NCBI RefSeq assembly: GCF_026013605.1
Contig: NZ_JAPDPJ010000056.1
Span: 1-38,773, forward strand
Reading direction: 5' to 3'
DNA from: Plebeiibacterium sediminum
GTDB lineage: Bacteria > Bacteroidota > Bacteroidia > Bacteroidales > Marinilabiliaceae
DNA: 38,773 nt
A program made the translations under genes and the position numbers. The notes beneath the pieces were generated by a model, which ran no database searches, had not been told where the DNA came from, and saw only the letters and a list, made by a program, of their open reading frames with translations. The number at the start of each line of letters is the position of its first letter. Position 1 is the first letter of the stretch. Positions 25,902 through 33,600 of the stretch are shown piece by piece.

Positions 25902-26753
25902 TTAGGATAATTTCTTAATTACTAATTTCCCAATGGCATTTACAATTCCTGTTATCACAAATAACAATAAACCAATGGCAATTAATGCACTCATTTTTAA
26001 GCCATCAGCCTCCCCGAATTGATTGGCTATTACACTGGCCATACTGTTACCTGTACTAAATAATCCTGTTGGTATAATATTAGCGTTACCAATGAGCATG
26101 GTTACTGCCATTGTTTCTCCTAAAGCTCTACCAAAAGCAAGAATAAAACTGGCAATAATACCAGAACGGGCATTGGGTAAAATCACATTAAAAATAACCT
26201 CCATACGAGTTGCTCCTAATGCATAGGCAGCCTCTTTTAATTCATTTGGCACCATAGCAATTATTTCTGCGCTCAGAGATGTTGCATAAGGAATAATCAT
26301 GATGGCCAGTATCAATCCTGACGTGAATATCCCATATCCCTGTGAATCTAATCCCAATGAAACTATAAAAGGACGTAGTGTATAAAATCCCCATAAGCCA
26401 TAAACAATAGAAGGAACTCCTGCCAAAAGATCAACCATAGAACTAAGAACAGTTGAAAAAGAAGACTTTTTAAAATACTCAGCAATAAAGAGAGCTGTTG
26501 AAAAAGCCATTGGCAAACAGATAATCAGTGCCAATAATGAGGTACTTAATGTTCCGGCAATAAAGGGTAATGCACCATAACTTTCTCTACCTTCAGTAGG
26601 GTTCCAGTCTGTAGATATAATAAATCTCCACCCAAATTTTTCAAACACCGGTATAGCGTCTCCCAACAAGGAAAAAATCATTCCGGCAGACACCAATAAT
26701 ATTACAAGAGATGATAATAATAGTACGTATTTTGTTATGGTATCGCTTTTCAT
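25902..26753 (-). CDS. pstC: Phosphate ABC transporter permease PstC
   Basis: The 283-residue permease has six spans and the EAAYALGATRMEVIFNVILPNARSGI coupling loop (E-A-A...G). The N-terminal part contains WRFIISTDWNPTEGRESYGALPFI, typical of PstC. It pairs with PstA. A terminator-like hairpin lies between pstS and this gene and may lower permease expression relative to the binding protein. Confidence 0.96.
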   Translation of the reverse strand: MKSDTITKYVLLLSSLVILLVSAGMIFSLLGDAIPVFEKFGWRFIISTDWNPTEGRESYGALPFIAGTLSTSLLALIICLPMAFSTALFIAEYFKKSSFSTVLSSMVDLLAGVPSIVYGLWGFYTLRPFIVSLGLDSQGYGIFTSGLILAIMIIPYATSLSAEIIAMVPNELKEAAYALGATRMEVIFNVILPNARSGIIASFILAFGRALGETMAVTMLIGNANIIPTGLFSTGNSMASVIANQFGEADGLKMSALIAIGLLLFVITGIVNAIGKLVIKKLS

Positions 26754-26851
26754 TTTCGATTTGTTTCAATTACAGTTCTTAAATTTCAATTATTAAGAAC
26801 ATTATTGATTTCTATCAACACCTTACAGTGCAAACCAATCTATTTTAAAGT

Positions 26852-26882
26852 AAAAAATCAGGCCCTTTCGAACCTGATTTTC
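26852..26882 (-). terminator. Intercistronic hairpin between pstS and pstC
   Basis: On the minus strand AAATCAGG pairs with CCTGATTT around a 10-nt loop and is followed by TTTTTTAC, as in a Rho-independent terminator. It sits about 40 bp after pstS and 99 bp before pstC, so it would partly attenuate the downstream genes and raise the PstS to PstCAB ratio, or stabilise the pstS 3' end. Confidence 0.75.
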
Positions 26883-26922
26883 GTATAATTTTACTAAGCC
26901 AGGCTTGTTAACTCAACAGAGC

Positions 26923-27987
26923 CTATTTTAACAAAGCTTCACCATTATATGTAACAGAACGAAGAATTGTTTTAGCCTGAGCAACTGCTTTTTCAGGAAG
27001 TGGCGCATAATTTACTTTAGATGCCTGAGATTGTGCACCTTCGCTAATTAACCAATCCAAAAATTCAAGCGTTCCCTGAGCCTGAGCTTTAGAACGTCCA
27101 TCATAAGCTTGCTCCTTATAAAGAATTAACCATGTAAAACCACTAATTGGATAAGCATTTGCATCATCAGAGTTAGTTAACATTACACGAGTATCTTCAG
27201 GCATAGCTCCCTGAGCTGCTGCACTAATTGATTCAATAGATGGCTCAATATAGTTTCCTGCAGCATTCTTTAACATGGCATATGATATTTTTTGAGCAAA
27301 AGCATATTCACTTCCTACGTAACCAATAGCACCTGGAGTTGATTTAATAGTACCAGCAACACCAGGGTTACCTTTAGCTCCAATACCTACAGGCCATTGT
27401 AATGATTTACCTGTACCAACAGCATCAGCCCATTTTGTACTAATCTTAGTCATAAAATCACTAAAGATGTAAGTAGTACCACTACCATCTGATCTGTGTA
27501 CAAAAGTAATTTCCTGATCAGGTAAATTTAAACCTTCGTTGTTTGCAGCAATTTTAGAGTCATTCCATTTGGTAATGTCACCCATAAAAATTCCTTCTAA
27601 CAACTCGTTAGTTAATTTAAGACCTTCAACACCTTCTAAATTGTAAGCAATAACAACAGCTCCTAAACAAGTAGGGATATGTACAATTTCAGAAGGCATT
27701 GCTGCCATTTTTTCATCTGATAAATAAGCGTCGGTAGCACCAAAGTCAACTACTTTATCTTTAAGACTTTTAATTCCACCTCCGGAACCGATACCACCAT
27801 ATGTTACTAAAACACCTTTTTCTTTAATGTAATTTTTAATTACCATATTATAATATGGCATTGGGAATGTTGCCCCTGCTGCTGCTATGCTTACTGCTTT
27901 ATCTGAGCTATCAGCGGCACTTTTTTTACCATTTGAACATGCGCCAAACATGGCTGCAATTAATAGTACTACTAGTAAATTTTTCAT
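26923..27987 (-). CDS. pstS: Phosphate-binding lipoprotein PstS
   Basis: The 354-residue protein has a lipoprotein signal (lipobox FGAC, C17) and a PBP-like phosphate-binding fold. Key segments are AAGATFPMPYYNMVIKNY near residue 36 and VHRSDGSGTTYIFSDF, which supplies the phosphate-binding Arg, Asp, Ser and Thr residues, as in PstS of other bacteria. It delivers phosphate to PstCA. Between the porin and this gene lies a perfect 8-bp inverted repeat (CTTATGAT and its complement). Confidence 0.96.
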   Translation of the reverse strand: MKNLLVVLLIAAMFGACSNGKKSAADSSDKAVSIAAAGATFPMPYYNMVIKNYIKEKGVLVTYGGIGSGGGIKSLKDKVVDFGATDAYLSDEKMAAMPSEIVHIPTCLGAVVIAYNLEGVEGLKLTNELLEGIFMGDITKWNDSKIAANNEGLNLPDQEITFVHRSDGSGTTYIFSDFMTKISTKWADAVGTGKSLQWPVGIGAKGNPGVAGTIKSTPGAIGYVGSEYAFAQKISYAMLKNAAGNYIEPSIESISAAAQGAMPEDTRVMLTNSDDANAYPISGFTWLILYKEQAYDGRSKAQAQGTLEFLDWLISEGAQSQASKVNYAPLPEKAVAQAKTILRSVTYNGEALLK

Positions 27988-28020
27988 ACGTTTTTTTTAC
28001 TTTAAAATTCGTGTGTAACA

Positions 28021-28045
28021 CTTATGATTACCATACCATCATAAG
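28021..28045 (-). repeat. 8-bp inverted repeat between porin and pstS
   Basis: CTTATGAT and ATCATAAG flank a 9-nt loop. No T-run follows, so it is not a classical terminator; it could be an mRNA stabiliser or processing site in the leader of pstS. Confidence 0.55.
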
Positions 28046-28080
28046 CATTTCATCTCTGTTTTATTATTTAGGTATAGTAT

Positions 28081-29082
28081 TTAGAATTTTATTTCGCAAT
28101 TCACATATACATAACTTACACTTTCAACGCCATCAGCTTTAGGCGAGAAATTTTGGAAGTTTGGAGCGATCTTAATTCCTTTAACCGGATTAAACTCAGC
28201 ACCTAAAACAATTCTGGAACCGTCAGCACTTGTATTCCAATCATCATTTGATGTCATATTATCATATCGGGCAAATATCTTAGATGACTTTACATTTACT
28301 GTTCCATAGGCTGCAAAACCACTTAAGTCTCTTCCTTCACGCTTTCTGTTATTTGTTTGCCCTGCATATTCTGCTGCAATGGAAAAATGATCATTACTAT
28401 ATCGTCCTGCAAAAGCTAATGTAGAATGTCTGGCAAGATCAACCGTTGTAGCTCCATCAACATAGTTCGATTCACCTGTTGCTGTTTCATAATAAGCTCT
28501 TAAGCTAAAACCATCAGTTGGTTTTAATGTCAAACCTAAACCAACCGAAAAGATACTATCTGACTCAAGGTTTTTATAACCTTCCCCATTAACAAGTATA
28601 AGGTCGGCACTAAGGATATCGCTAAACTTATATGCAGCACTAATACCCAAGTCAGCACTTGATCCCATTTTATTTTGATCCTGAAATGCCTTGGCAACGT
28701 ATCTGTATCCCCATGCTGTTTCCTGAAATTTAAAAGCTGTTGTTCCAATCAAACCAAAATTGATGGTCCATCCATTACTTTTATATCTCAAATAAGCATT
28801 CTTTACATACGCTGTCATTTCCAACTTACCACCATCTTCAGGGTTACCAACATCAAAAACTAAATCTCCTGACCACTTTTCACTGAATTTGTAACCATAC
28901 CCCAGATATGCACGATTCAATTCAAATTCATTCTTAGTTTCACCATCCATAATTGTACTATGAAAATTGGTGAAGATTCTGAATGTTGGTTTTCCAGAAG
29001 GTTTAAACTCTTTAGTTTCCTGTGCAAAACCTGTCATTCCAATACATAAGATAGCAAAAGCAATAATTGCAAATTTTTTCAT
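28081..29082 (-). CDS. Outer-membrane porin at head of pst operon (putative phosphate porin)
   Basis: The 333-residue protein has a signal peptide (MKKFAIIAFAILCIGMTGFAQ) and a series of amphipathic beta strands ending in Phe (YVNCEIKF), the signature of an outer-membrane beta-barrel. The fold resembles phosphate-selective porin O/P-like proteins. It is the first gene of a minus-strand operon that continues with pstS, pstC, pstA, pstB, phoU, and the two-component genes, and a Pho box lies directly upstream. This makes it a likely outer-membrane entry for phosphate or phosphorylated compounds. The barrel is clear; the solute is inferred from context. Confidence 0.85.
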   Translation of the reverse strand: MKKFAIIAFAILCIGMTGFAQETKEFKPSGKPTFRIFTNFHSTIMDGETKNEFELNRAYLGYGYKFSEKWSGDLVFDVGNPEDGGKLEMTAYVKNAYLRYKSNGWTINFGLIGTTAFKFQETAWGYRYVAKAFQDQNKMGSSADLGISAAYKFSDILSADLILVNGEGYKNLESDSIFSVGLGLTLKPTDGFSLRAYYETATGESNYVDGATTVDLARHSTLAFAGRYSNDHFSIAAEYAGQTNNRKREGRDLSGFAAYGTVNVKSSKIFARYDNMTSNDDWNTSADGSRIVLGAEFNPVKGIKIAPNFQNFSPKADGVESVSYVYVNCEIKF

Positions 29083-29168
29083 TTTCCTGCGTTTAGTTTA
29101 TATTCATTTCCTCCCGAGAAATGTTTTTTAATGATTTAAATTTTCCTTTTTAATTATTTTTCCCACTG

Positions 29169-29225
29169 CAAACATATAAAGGCACAGTTACAGCGCGGTT
29201 AAAGAGGTGTTACAAAACTGTTACA
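29169..29225 (-). promoter_or_regulatory. Pho box and -7 element of porin/pst operon
   Basis: On the minus strand four heptads lie at exactly 11-bp steps: TGTAACA, TGTAACA, TTTAACC, TGTAACT (plus-strand positions 29219-29225, 29208-29214, 29197-29203, 29186-29192). Nine bp after the last one is TATGTTTG (29169-29176), an exact Bacteroidota -7 motif. The heptad plus 4-bp spacing, the TGTnAnA similarity and the distance to the -7 box are those of PhoB sites in other phyla. No TTTG -33 box is needed because the heptads occupy its place. This predicts PhoB-dependent activation of the operon. Confidence 0.8.
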
Positions 29226-29278
29226 TTTTTAATACTTGAGGGATTTTTATTTATTTGCATCAAATTACAACGGAAAAA

Positions 29279-29959
29279 ATGCATAGTCAAGTTAAAATAT
29301 TATCAACTAATAAATTGGGTCAACTAACTGATGATGAAGGAATTAAACAAACCCCTCCTCATGATTGGGTTTTTCTTCCTGCTGGCGATGCTGGTGTTAC
29401 AAGAAAAGTAACATCTCAAAAAAAATACTGGAAAGTTGTTTTTAAAAAAGGACGAAGAACTATGTCCAAAGGCATATGGGCACCTCAAACCATAATTGAC
29501 TGGGCTAAAAAAGAAATGCAAGCAACAAGAAATACTGAAGCATATAAAAAACAAAGAGCCTACAGTATTAAACGTAGAGAGGAACAACAAAATAACTATG
29601 AACAGGAGTTTTGCATAGCGGTAGAACAATTTTTAAACTTTGACCCAAAATATGATGTAATTGCTAAAACTGTAGCCATATTAGTTACAAAACATGCCAT
29701 ACCTGTGGGAAGTGGAACTGTTGCACGAACCTCAATGATCCCAATTGAAGAAAGAGCATCAAAAGCTGTTATTGCATGGATGCGTCATCAAACCACACAA
29801 TATGATCATATGCACATTGCTAAAGTTAAGGGAGAAAGAAGAAGTGTAAGACGTAGTCTGGCTGAGCAATCTGTTCAAGTACTGGACAATTATCGTAAAG
29901 GAAGAATTATACCGGCAAACTGCCCCCTAAAAAATGCAATTACCAAAAAACTTCAATAA
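29279..29959 (+). CDS. DUF2293 family protein
   Basis: The 226-residue protein has the DUF2293 features: an N-terminal HDWVFLPAGDAGVTRKV segment, WKVVFKKGRRTMSKGIWAP, and a C-terminal helical part with RRSLAEQSVQVLDNYRKG. The family has no known function. It is cytoplasmic and basic. I chose the ATG over a TTG eight codons upstream. It is divergent from the porin, and the Pho box lies 53-93 bp upstream, but the heptads are directed at the porin side, so regulation by phosphate is uncertain. Confidence 0.8.
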   Translation: MHSQVKILSTNKLGQLTDDEGIKQTPPHDWVFLPAGDAGVTRKVTSQKKYWKVVFKKGRRTMSKGIWAPQTIIDWAKKEMQATRNTEAYKKQRAYSIKRREEQQNNYEQEFCIAVEQFLNFDPKYDVIAKTVAILVTKHAIPVGSGTVARTSMIPIEERASKAVIAWMRHQTTQYDHMHIAKVKGERRSVRRSLAEQSVQVLDNYRKGRIIPANCPLKNAITKKLQ

Positions 29960-29999
29960 TATTTATCAATCTTCAATATTGAGATATTTCTCAATTTCC

Positions 30000-30007
30000 T
30001 AAATTTG
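30000..30007 (+). promoter_or_regulatory. Candidate -7 element of chemoreceptor gene
   Basis: TAAATTTG is an exact TAnnTTTG match 142 bp before the first ATG. No convincing TTTG -33 box is seen, so support is moderate. The leader it would give contains the 9-bp palindrome AATCAGTTT-T-AAACTGATT. Confidence 0.35.
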
Positions 30008-30106
30008 GATTACTGTTCATAAGTATTCAACTTTTACTATTGATAAAAAAATCATAATAGGCTAACTTACAATTAAGTAGTATAGGTTCTGGAAAAACAG
30101 GTACAT

Positions 30107-30125
30107 AATCAGTTTTAAACTGATT
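30107..30125. repeat. 9-bp-arm palindrome upstream of chemoreceptor gene
   Basis: AATCAGTTT and AAACTGATT form a perfect palindrome around one central T, ending 24 bp before the ATG. It could be an operator or an mRNA hairpin next to the start. No T-run follows it. Confidence 0.5.
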
Positions 30126-30149
30126 GAAATAGGTATGTTATATCAATAA

Positions 30150-32276
30150 ATGAAGAAATACCCCCCAAAACCATATATTATGATAAAATTGAACAACAGT
30201 AAAGTAAAGGATTCTTTAATCAAGCAAATTAAATCTTCTATTAAAAAGAAAGTCAACCTGACTATCATAACTCTTTTAATTGTTTTTGCTGCTATACTCT
30301 CCATTACTTTTTACAACACACTAAGTAGTGAAATTGAAAAGACAACAGAGGAAAATATGGTCAGTCAGTTAGAAGATCTGAACACCATTCTAAATTCAGA
30401 AGTACATGCAAAACAAAATCAGGCCAAATTAGCCATGAAATTTGCAGAATCGCTCTTCCATAACGAAGGAGATATTATTGAAAAAAAAGAGCACATAATA
30501 GTAACAGGTATCAATCAACTTTCTAAAGAAGAAAAACAATACAAAATACCCGTTTGGGAACTTGGTGACACTAATCTGTATAACAGTAATAATTTGGTTG
30601 ATTATATTCAGGAGCAAACACATGAAACAGCTACCATTTTTCAAAAGATAGAGGATGGATATCTTAGAATTGCTACCAACGTTATTAATACCAACGGAGA
30701 AAGAGCGATCGGAACTTTTATACCTAATGATTCTGAAGTTATTGAAACGATAGAAAAAGGAGAAACTTTTTACGGAAGAGCTTTTGTTGTGAATGATTGG
30801 TATCTGACAGCCTATAAACCCATTTATATAAACGATGAAATAAAAGGAATTTTATATGTTGGAACACTTGAAAAAAATTACGCATTCCTAAAAAAAGTAT
30901 TTTCCCAAAAGAAGTTCTACAACAACGGGTATCCTTTTTTAATAGCTGAAACAGGTAATTTTATTATACACCCTACAAATGAAAATGAAAATTATAGCAA
31001 AGCTCAATTCTTCAAACAATTAGTTTTAAAAAATGGAGCTATTGCAAGAACAGAATATATCTGGCCAGAATCTGGAAATGGAAAAAAGAAAATTCAATTC
31101 TACAAATATTTTGAACCGTATAAATGTTTCATATCCACTTCTGTATATAAAGCTGATATGTATGCTGGGCTAAACAAATTATTATTGTTTTCAACCCTTT
31201 TAATAATTGCCGCTGCCATTTTATTATTTGTTTCCATTAACAGATTCCTGGCCCCAATTCTTACTCAGCTAAAATTAATGGCAAACAATGCAGAGGCTAT
31301 TGCCAATGGAAATCTTACTATAAATATTTCTTCAGAAAGAAGTGATGAATTAGGAAAGCTATCTGTTGCATTAAGTACTATGATTATAAAACTAAAAGAA
31401 GTAGTTAATGCAATAGCATCAGGAGCAGAGCAACTAAACTCTTCAGGCATGCAATTCGACAGCACATCTCAGGATATATCTCAAGGTGCCAATGAGCAGG
31501 CTTCAGCTCTTGAGGAAGTATCTTCTACAATGGAGGAAATTTCTTCAAGTATCATACAAAACACGGAAAGTGCGAGAAAAACACAGGAAATATCTGAAAT
31601 GGTAGCTACTGAAATAAACAACGTGAATAAAAAGGCACTGGAAGCTAGTAAAATAAGTAAAATCATTTCAGAGAAAATTCATTCCATAAACCAAATAGCC
31701 ACACAAACTAATATTTTATCGCTTAACGCAGCCATTGAAGCCGCTAAAGCTGGTGTACACGGTCGAGGATTCGCAGTAGTTGCTGAGCAAGTTCGCAGAT
31801 TAGCGGAAGACAGCAAAAATGCAGCTTATGAAATAATTAAATTAGTCAACCAGAATGTTAAAATGACTGACAGTGCAGGAAAAAGTCTTCAGGAATTGAT
31901 TCCTGATATTGAAAAAACCAGCCAATTGGTACAAGGAATAACTATTGCAGGTCAGGAGTTAGAATCCGGGGTAAACCAAATAAACAGTTCTTTACAACAA
32001 ATAAATGTAGCCACCGTTCAGAATGCGGCTGGTAGTGAAGAACTTGCCGCAAGTGCAAAAGAATTATCCAGTCAATCAGATCATTTAATAAAACTAATCT
32101 CCTATTTTAACACGGATAAAAAGCAGATTATTACTTATAAAGAATTTTCAGCCAATGACGTGATGGACTTTACTCCTAAATCTTTTATCACCGCCTCTTC
32201 AAAAGGCAAAAAGGAAGAAACAATATCAGAAACACAAAGAGAACATCGAGAAAAAACTGATTATGAGCAATTTTAA
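30150..32276 (+). CDS. Methyl-accepting chemotaxis protein with Cache sensor
   Basis: The 708-residue chemoreceptor has a short cytoplasmic N-terminus, a membrane span at about 36-56 and an extracytoplasmic region of about 285 residues. That region is of the Cache_3/Cache_2 fusion type ([38 protein letters not shown]). A second span at about 342-366, a HAMP domain and the signalling domain follow, with the conserved hairpin tip [15 protein letters not shown] and [18 protein letters not shown]. It would modulate CheA activity. No che genes lie near and no NWETF-type tail is seen. Two Met codons ten residues apart are possible starts. A sugar-binding lipoprotein follows after a terminator. Confidence 0.93.
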   Translation: MKKYPPKPYIMIKLNNSKVKDSLIKQIKSSIKKKVNLTIITLLIVFAAILSITFYNTLSSEIEKTTEENMVSQLEDLNTILNSEVHAKQNQAKLAMKFAESLFHNEGDIIEKKEHIIVTGINQLSKEEKQYKIPVWELGDTNLYNSNNLVDYIQEQTHETATIFQKIEDGYLRIATNVINTNGERAIGTFIPNDSEVIETIEKGETFYGRAFVVNDWYLTAYKPIYINDEIKGILYVGTLEKNYAFLKKVFSQKKFYNNGYPFLIAETGNFIIHPTNENENYSKAQFFKQLVLKNGAIARTEYIWPESGNGKKKIQFYKYFEPYKCFISTSVYKADMYAGLNKLLLFSTLLIIAAAILLFVSINRFLAPILTQLKLMANNAEAIANGNLTINISSERSDELGKLSVALSTMIIKLKEVVNAIASGAEQLNSSGMQFDSTSQDISQGANEQASALEEVSSTMEEISSSIIQNTESARKTQEISEMVATEINNVNKKALEASKISKIISEKIHSINQIATQTNILSLNAAIEAAKAGVHGRGFAVVAEQVRRLAEDSKNAAYEIIKLVNQNVKMTDSAGKSLQELIPDIEKTSQLVQGITIAGQELESGVNQINSSLQQINVATVQNAAGSEELAASAKELSSQSDHLIKLISYFNTDKKQIITYKEFSANDVMDFTPKSFITASSKGKKEETISETQREHREKTDYEQF

Positions 32277-32304
32277 TAGTTGAGAATTTTATTTTTTTTC
32301 ATTC

Positions 32305-32336
32305 AAAAAATCCTTATTAACGTAAGGATTTTTTTA
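32305..32336 (+). terminator. Terminator after chemoreceptor gene
   Basis: AAATCCTTA pairs with TAAGGATTT around a 6-nt loop (TTAACG-like), flanked by A and T runs. It separates the chemoreceptor from the sugar-binding lipoprotein gene. Confidence 0.85.
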
Positions 32337-32416
32337 TTGTATTTAAGAAACACTTTACATTACCAATCTTTTTGTTTAAATTAAAGATATGTTTTCCCAA
32401 TTTAAATAATCCAGCC

Positions 32417-33433
32417 ATGAAAAAAACAGTTTTAATAATCTCGGTATTTTTAGTTGGTATTCTTATTCTATCCAGCTGCAAGCACAAACCTCACATTGGT
32501 CTTTTAGTTGATAATCTTCAACAGGAAAGATGGAAAAAGGACATGAGTATTTTTGAGGAAAAGGTAAAAGAATTAGGAGGAACCTGCTCTGTATTAATTG
32601 CAGATTCAGATCCTGACAAACAATTACTGCAAGCTGAAGAAATGATTGCCAACGGCGTTGAAGTCTTAGTCGTTATACCGGCAAATCAACTTAAGGCAGG
32701 CGATATTGTAATTTATGCGCACCAAAATCATGTACCTGTTATTTCTTACGACAGACTCATAAAAAACTGCAATCTTGACTATTATATTTCAACAGACAAT
32801 ATTGCCATTGGAGAGCTTCAGGCAGGATACTTAACTAAAATAAAACCTGCAGGTAAATATGGAATTATTGGAGGTTCAAGAGTTGACAATAATGCCTACT
32901 TATTAAACATTGGCCAGCTAAATATTTTACAACCTCTGATTGAAAAGGGTGATATTGAAGTTGTATTTAATGAATACACCAATTCATGGTCGTTACATGA
33001 GGGTTATGAAATTACCAACAACTACCTTAACAGTGAAATGAACCAAGGTTTAGATGCTATTATTGCTGGTAATGATGCCCTTGCTGCCGGTGCCATCAGC
33101 GCATTAAAGGAACACAATTTAGCCGGTTCTGTCTTAGTTGCAGGTCAGGATGCCGACATTCAGGCCATACGAAATATTGTAGGTGGAAATCAAACCATGA
33201 CAGTTTATAAACCTATTGAGGCATTAGCTTATACAGCTGCTGATGCAGCTATTAAAATATCTAAAGGCATTGCACCATCTAATATGGATATCACCATTAA
33301 TAATGGAAAACGTTTGGTTCCAGCTATATTATTAAAATCTCAAGTTGTTCATCGACAAAATATTGATTTAACTGTTGTTTCTGAAGGCTTTATAAGTGAA
33401 CAGGATATTGAAAAAAACGGAAATAAAGAATAA
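32417..33433 (+). CDS. Periplasmic sugar-binding lipoprotein, XylF/RbsB-like
   Basis: The 338-residue protein has a lipoprotein signal (ILSSC, C21) and a type I periplasmic-binding fold: HIGLLVDNLQQERWKKD, NGVEVLVVIPANQ, VPVISYDRLIKNCNLDYYISTDN, GIIGGS, and AGQDADIQAIRNIVGGNQTMTVYKP. The YDRLI and GQDA motifs are those of xylose-binding XylF-type proteins. It has no permease or ATPase partner in the window, so it may serve as a ligand sensor for a chemoreceptor or a kinase. The ATG was preferred over an in-frame TTG 15 codons upstream because the signal peptide starts there. Confidence 0.88.
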   Translation: MKKTVLIISVFLVGILILSSCKHKPHIGLLVDNLQQERWKKDMSIFEEKVKELGGTCSVLIADSDPDKQLLQAEEMIANGVEVLVVIPANQLKAGDIVIYAHQNHVPVISYDRLIKNCNLDYYISTDNIAIGELQAGYLTKIKPAGKYGIIGGSRVDNNAYLLNIGQLNILQPLIEKGDIEVVFNEYTNSWSLHEGYEITNNYLNSEMNQGLDAIIAGNDALAAGAISALKEHNLAGSVLVAGQDADIQAIRNIVGGNQTMTVYKPIEALAYTAADAAIKISKGIAPSNMDITINNGKRLVPAILLKSQVVHRQNIDLTVVSEGFISEQDIEKNGNKE

Positions 33434-33473
33434 TATACAAGTTTAAAAGCACAGGGTTAACACTTTATAGTAC

Positions 33474-33568
33474 GGGTAAGTAGCAATGAGTAGCAACATG
33501 TTTGATTGATAGGAGTTTAAAAGAAGGATTGTGTATTTTTTGGGATGTATGTTGCTACTTACCTTTTT
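33474..33568 (+). promoter_or_regulatory. Inverted-repeat region before helicase-nuclease gene
   Basis: GGTAAGTAGCAA is followed three bases later by GTAGCAACAT, and about 60 bp on ATGTTGCTACTTACC is the complement of both. The right arm can pair with the first arm over 12 bp or with the second over 10 bp, as in alternative RNA folds, and it is followed by CTTTTTAT. It could be a terminator or attenuator for transcripts entering the helicase gene. Confidence 0.5.
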
Positions 33569-33600
33569 ATAATTACTATTTTCGTATCAAAATAGTAAAC

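Noticed and set aside
33502-33600. Longer start for the AddA-like protein
   Set aside because: The added 33 residues include a Cys/Trp-rich stretch encoded by the inverted-repeat region; the usual helicase N-terminus begins at MSQLKIYRASAGSGKT.
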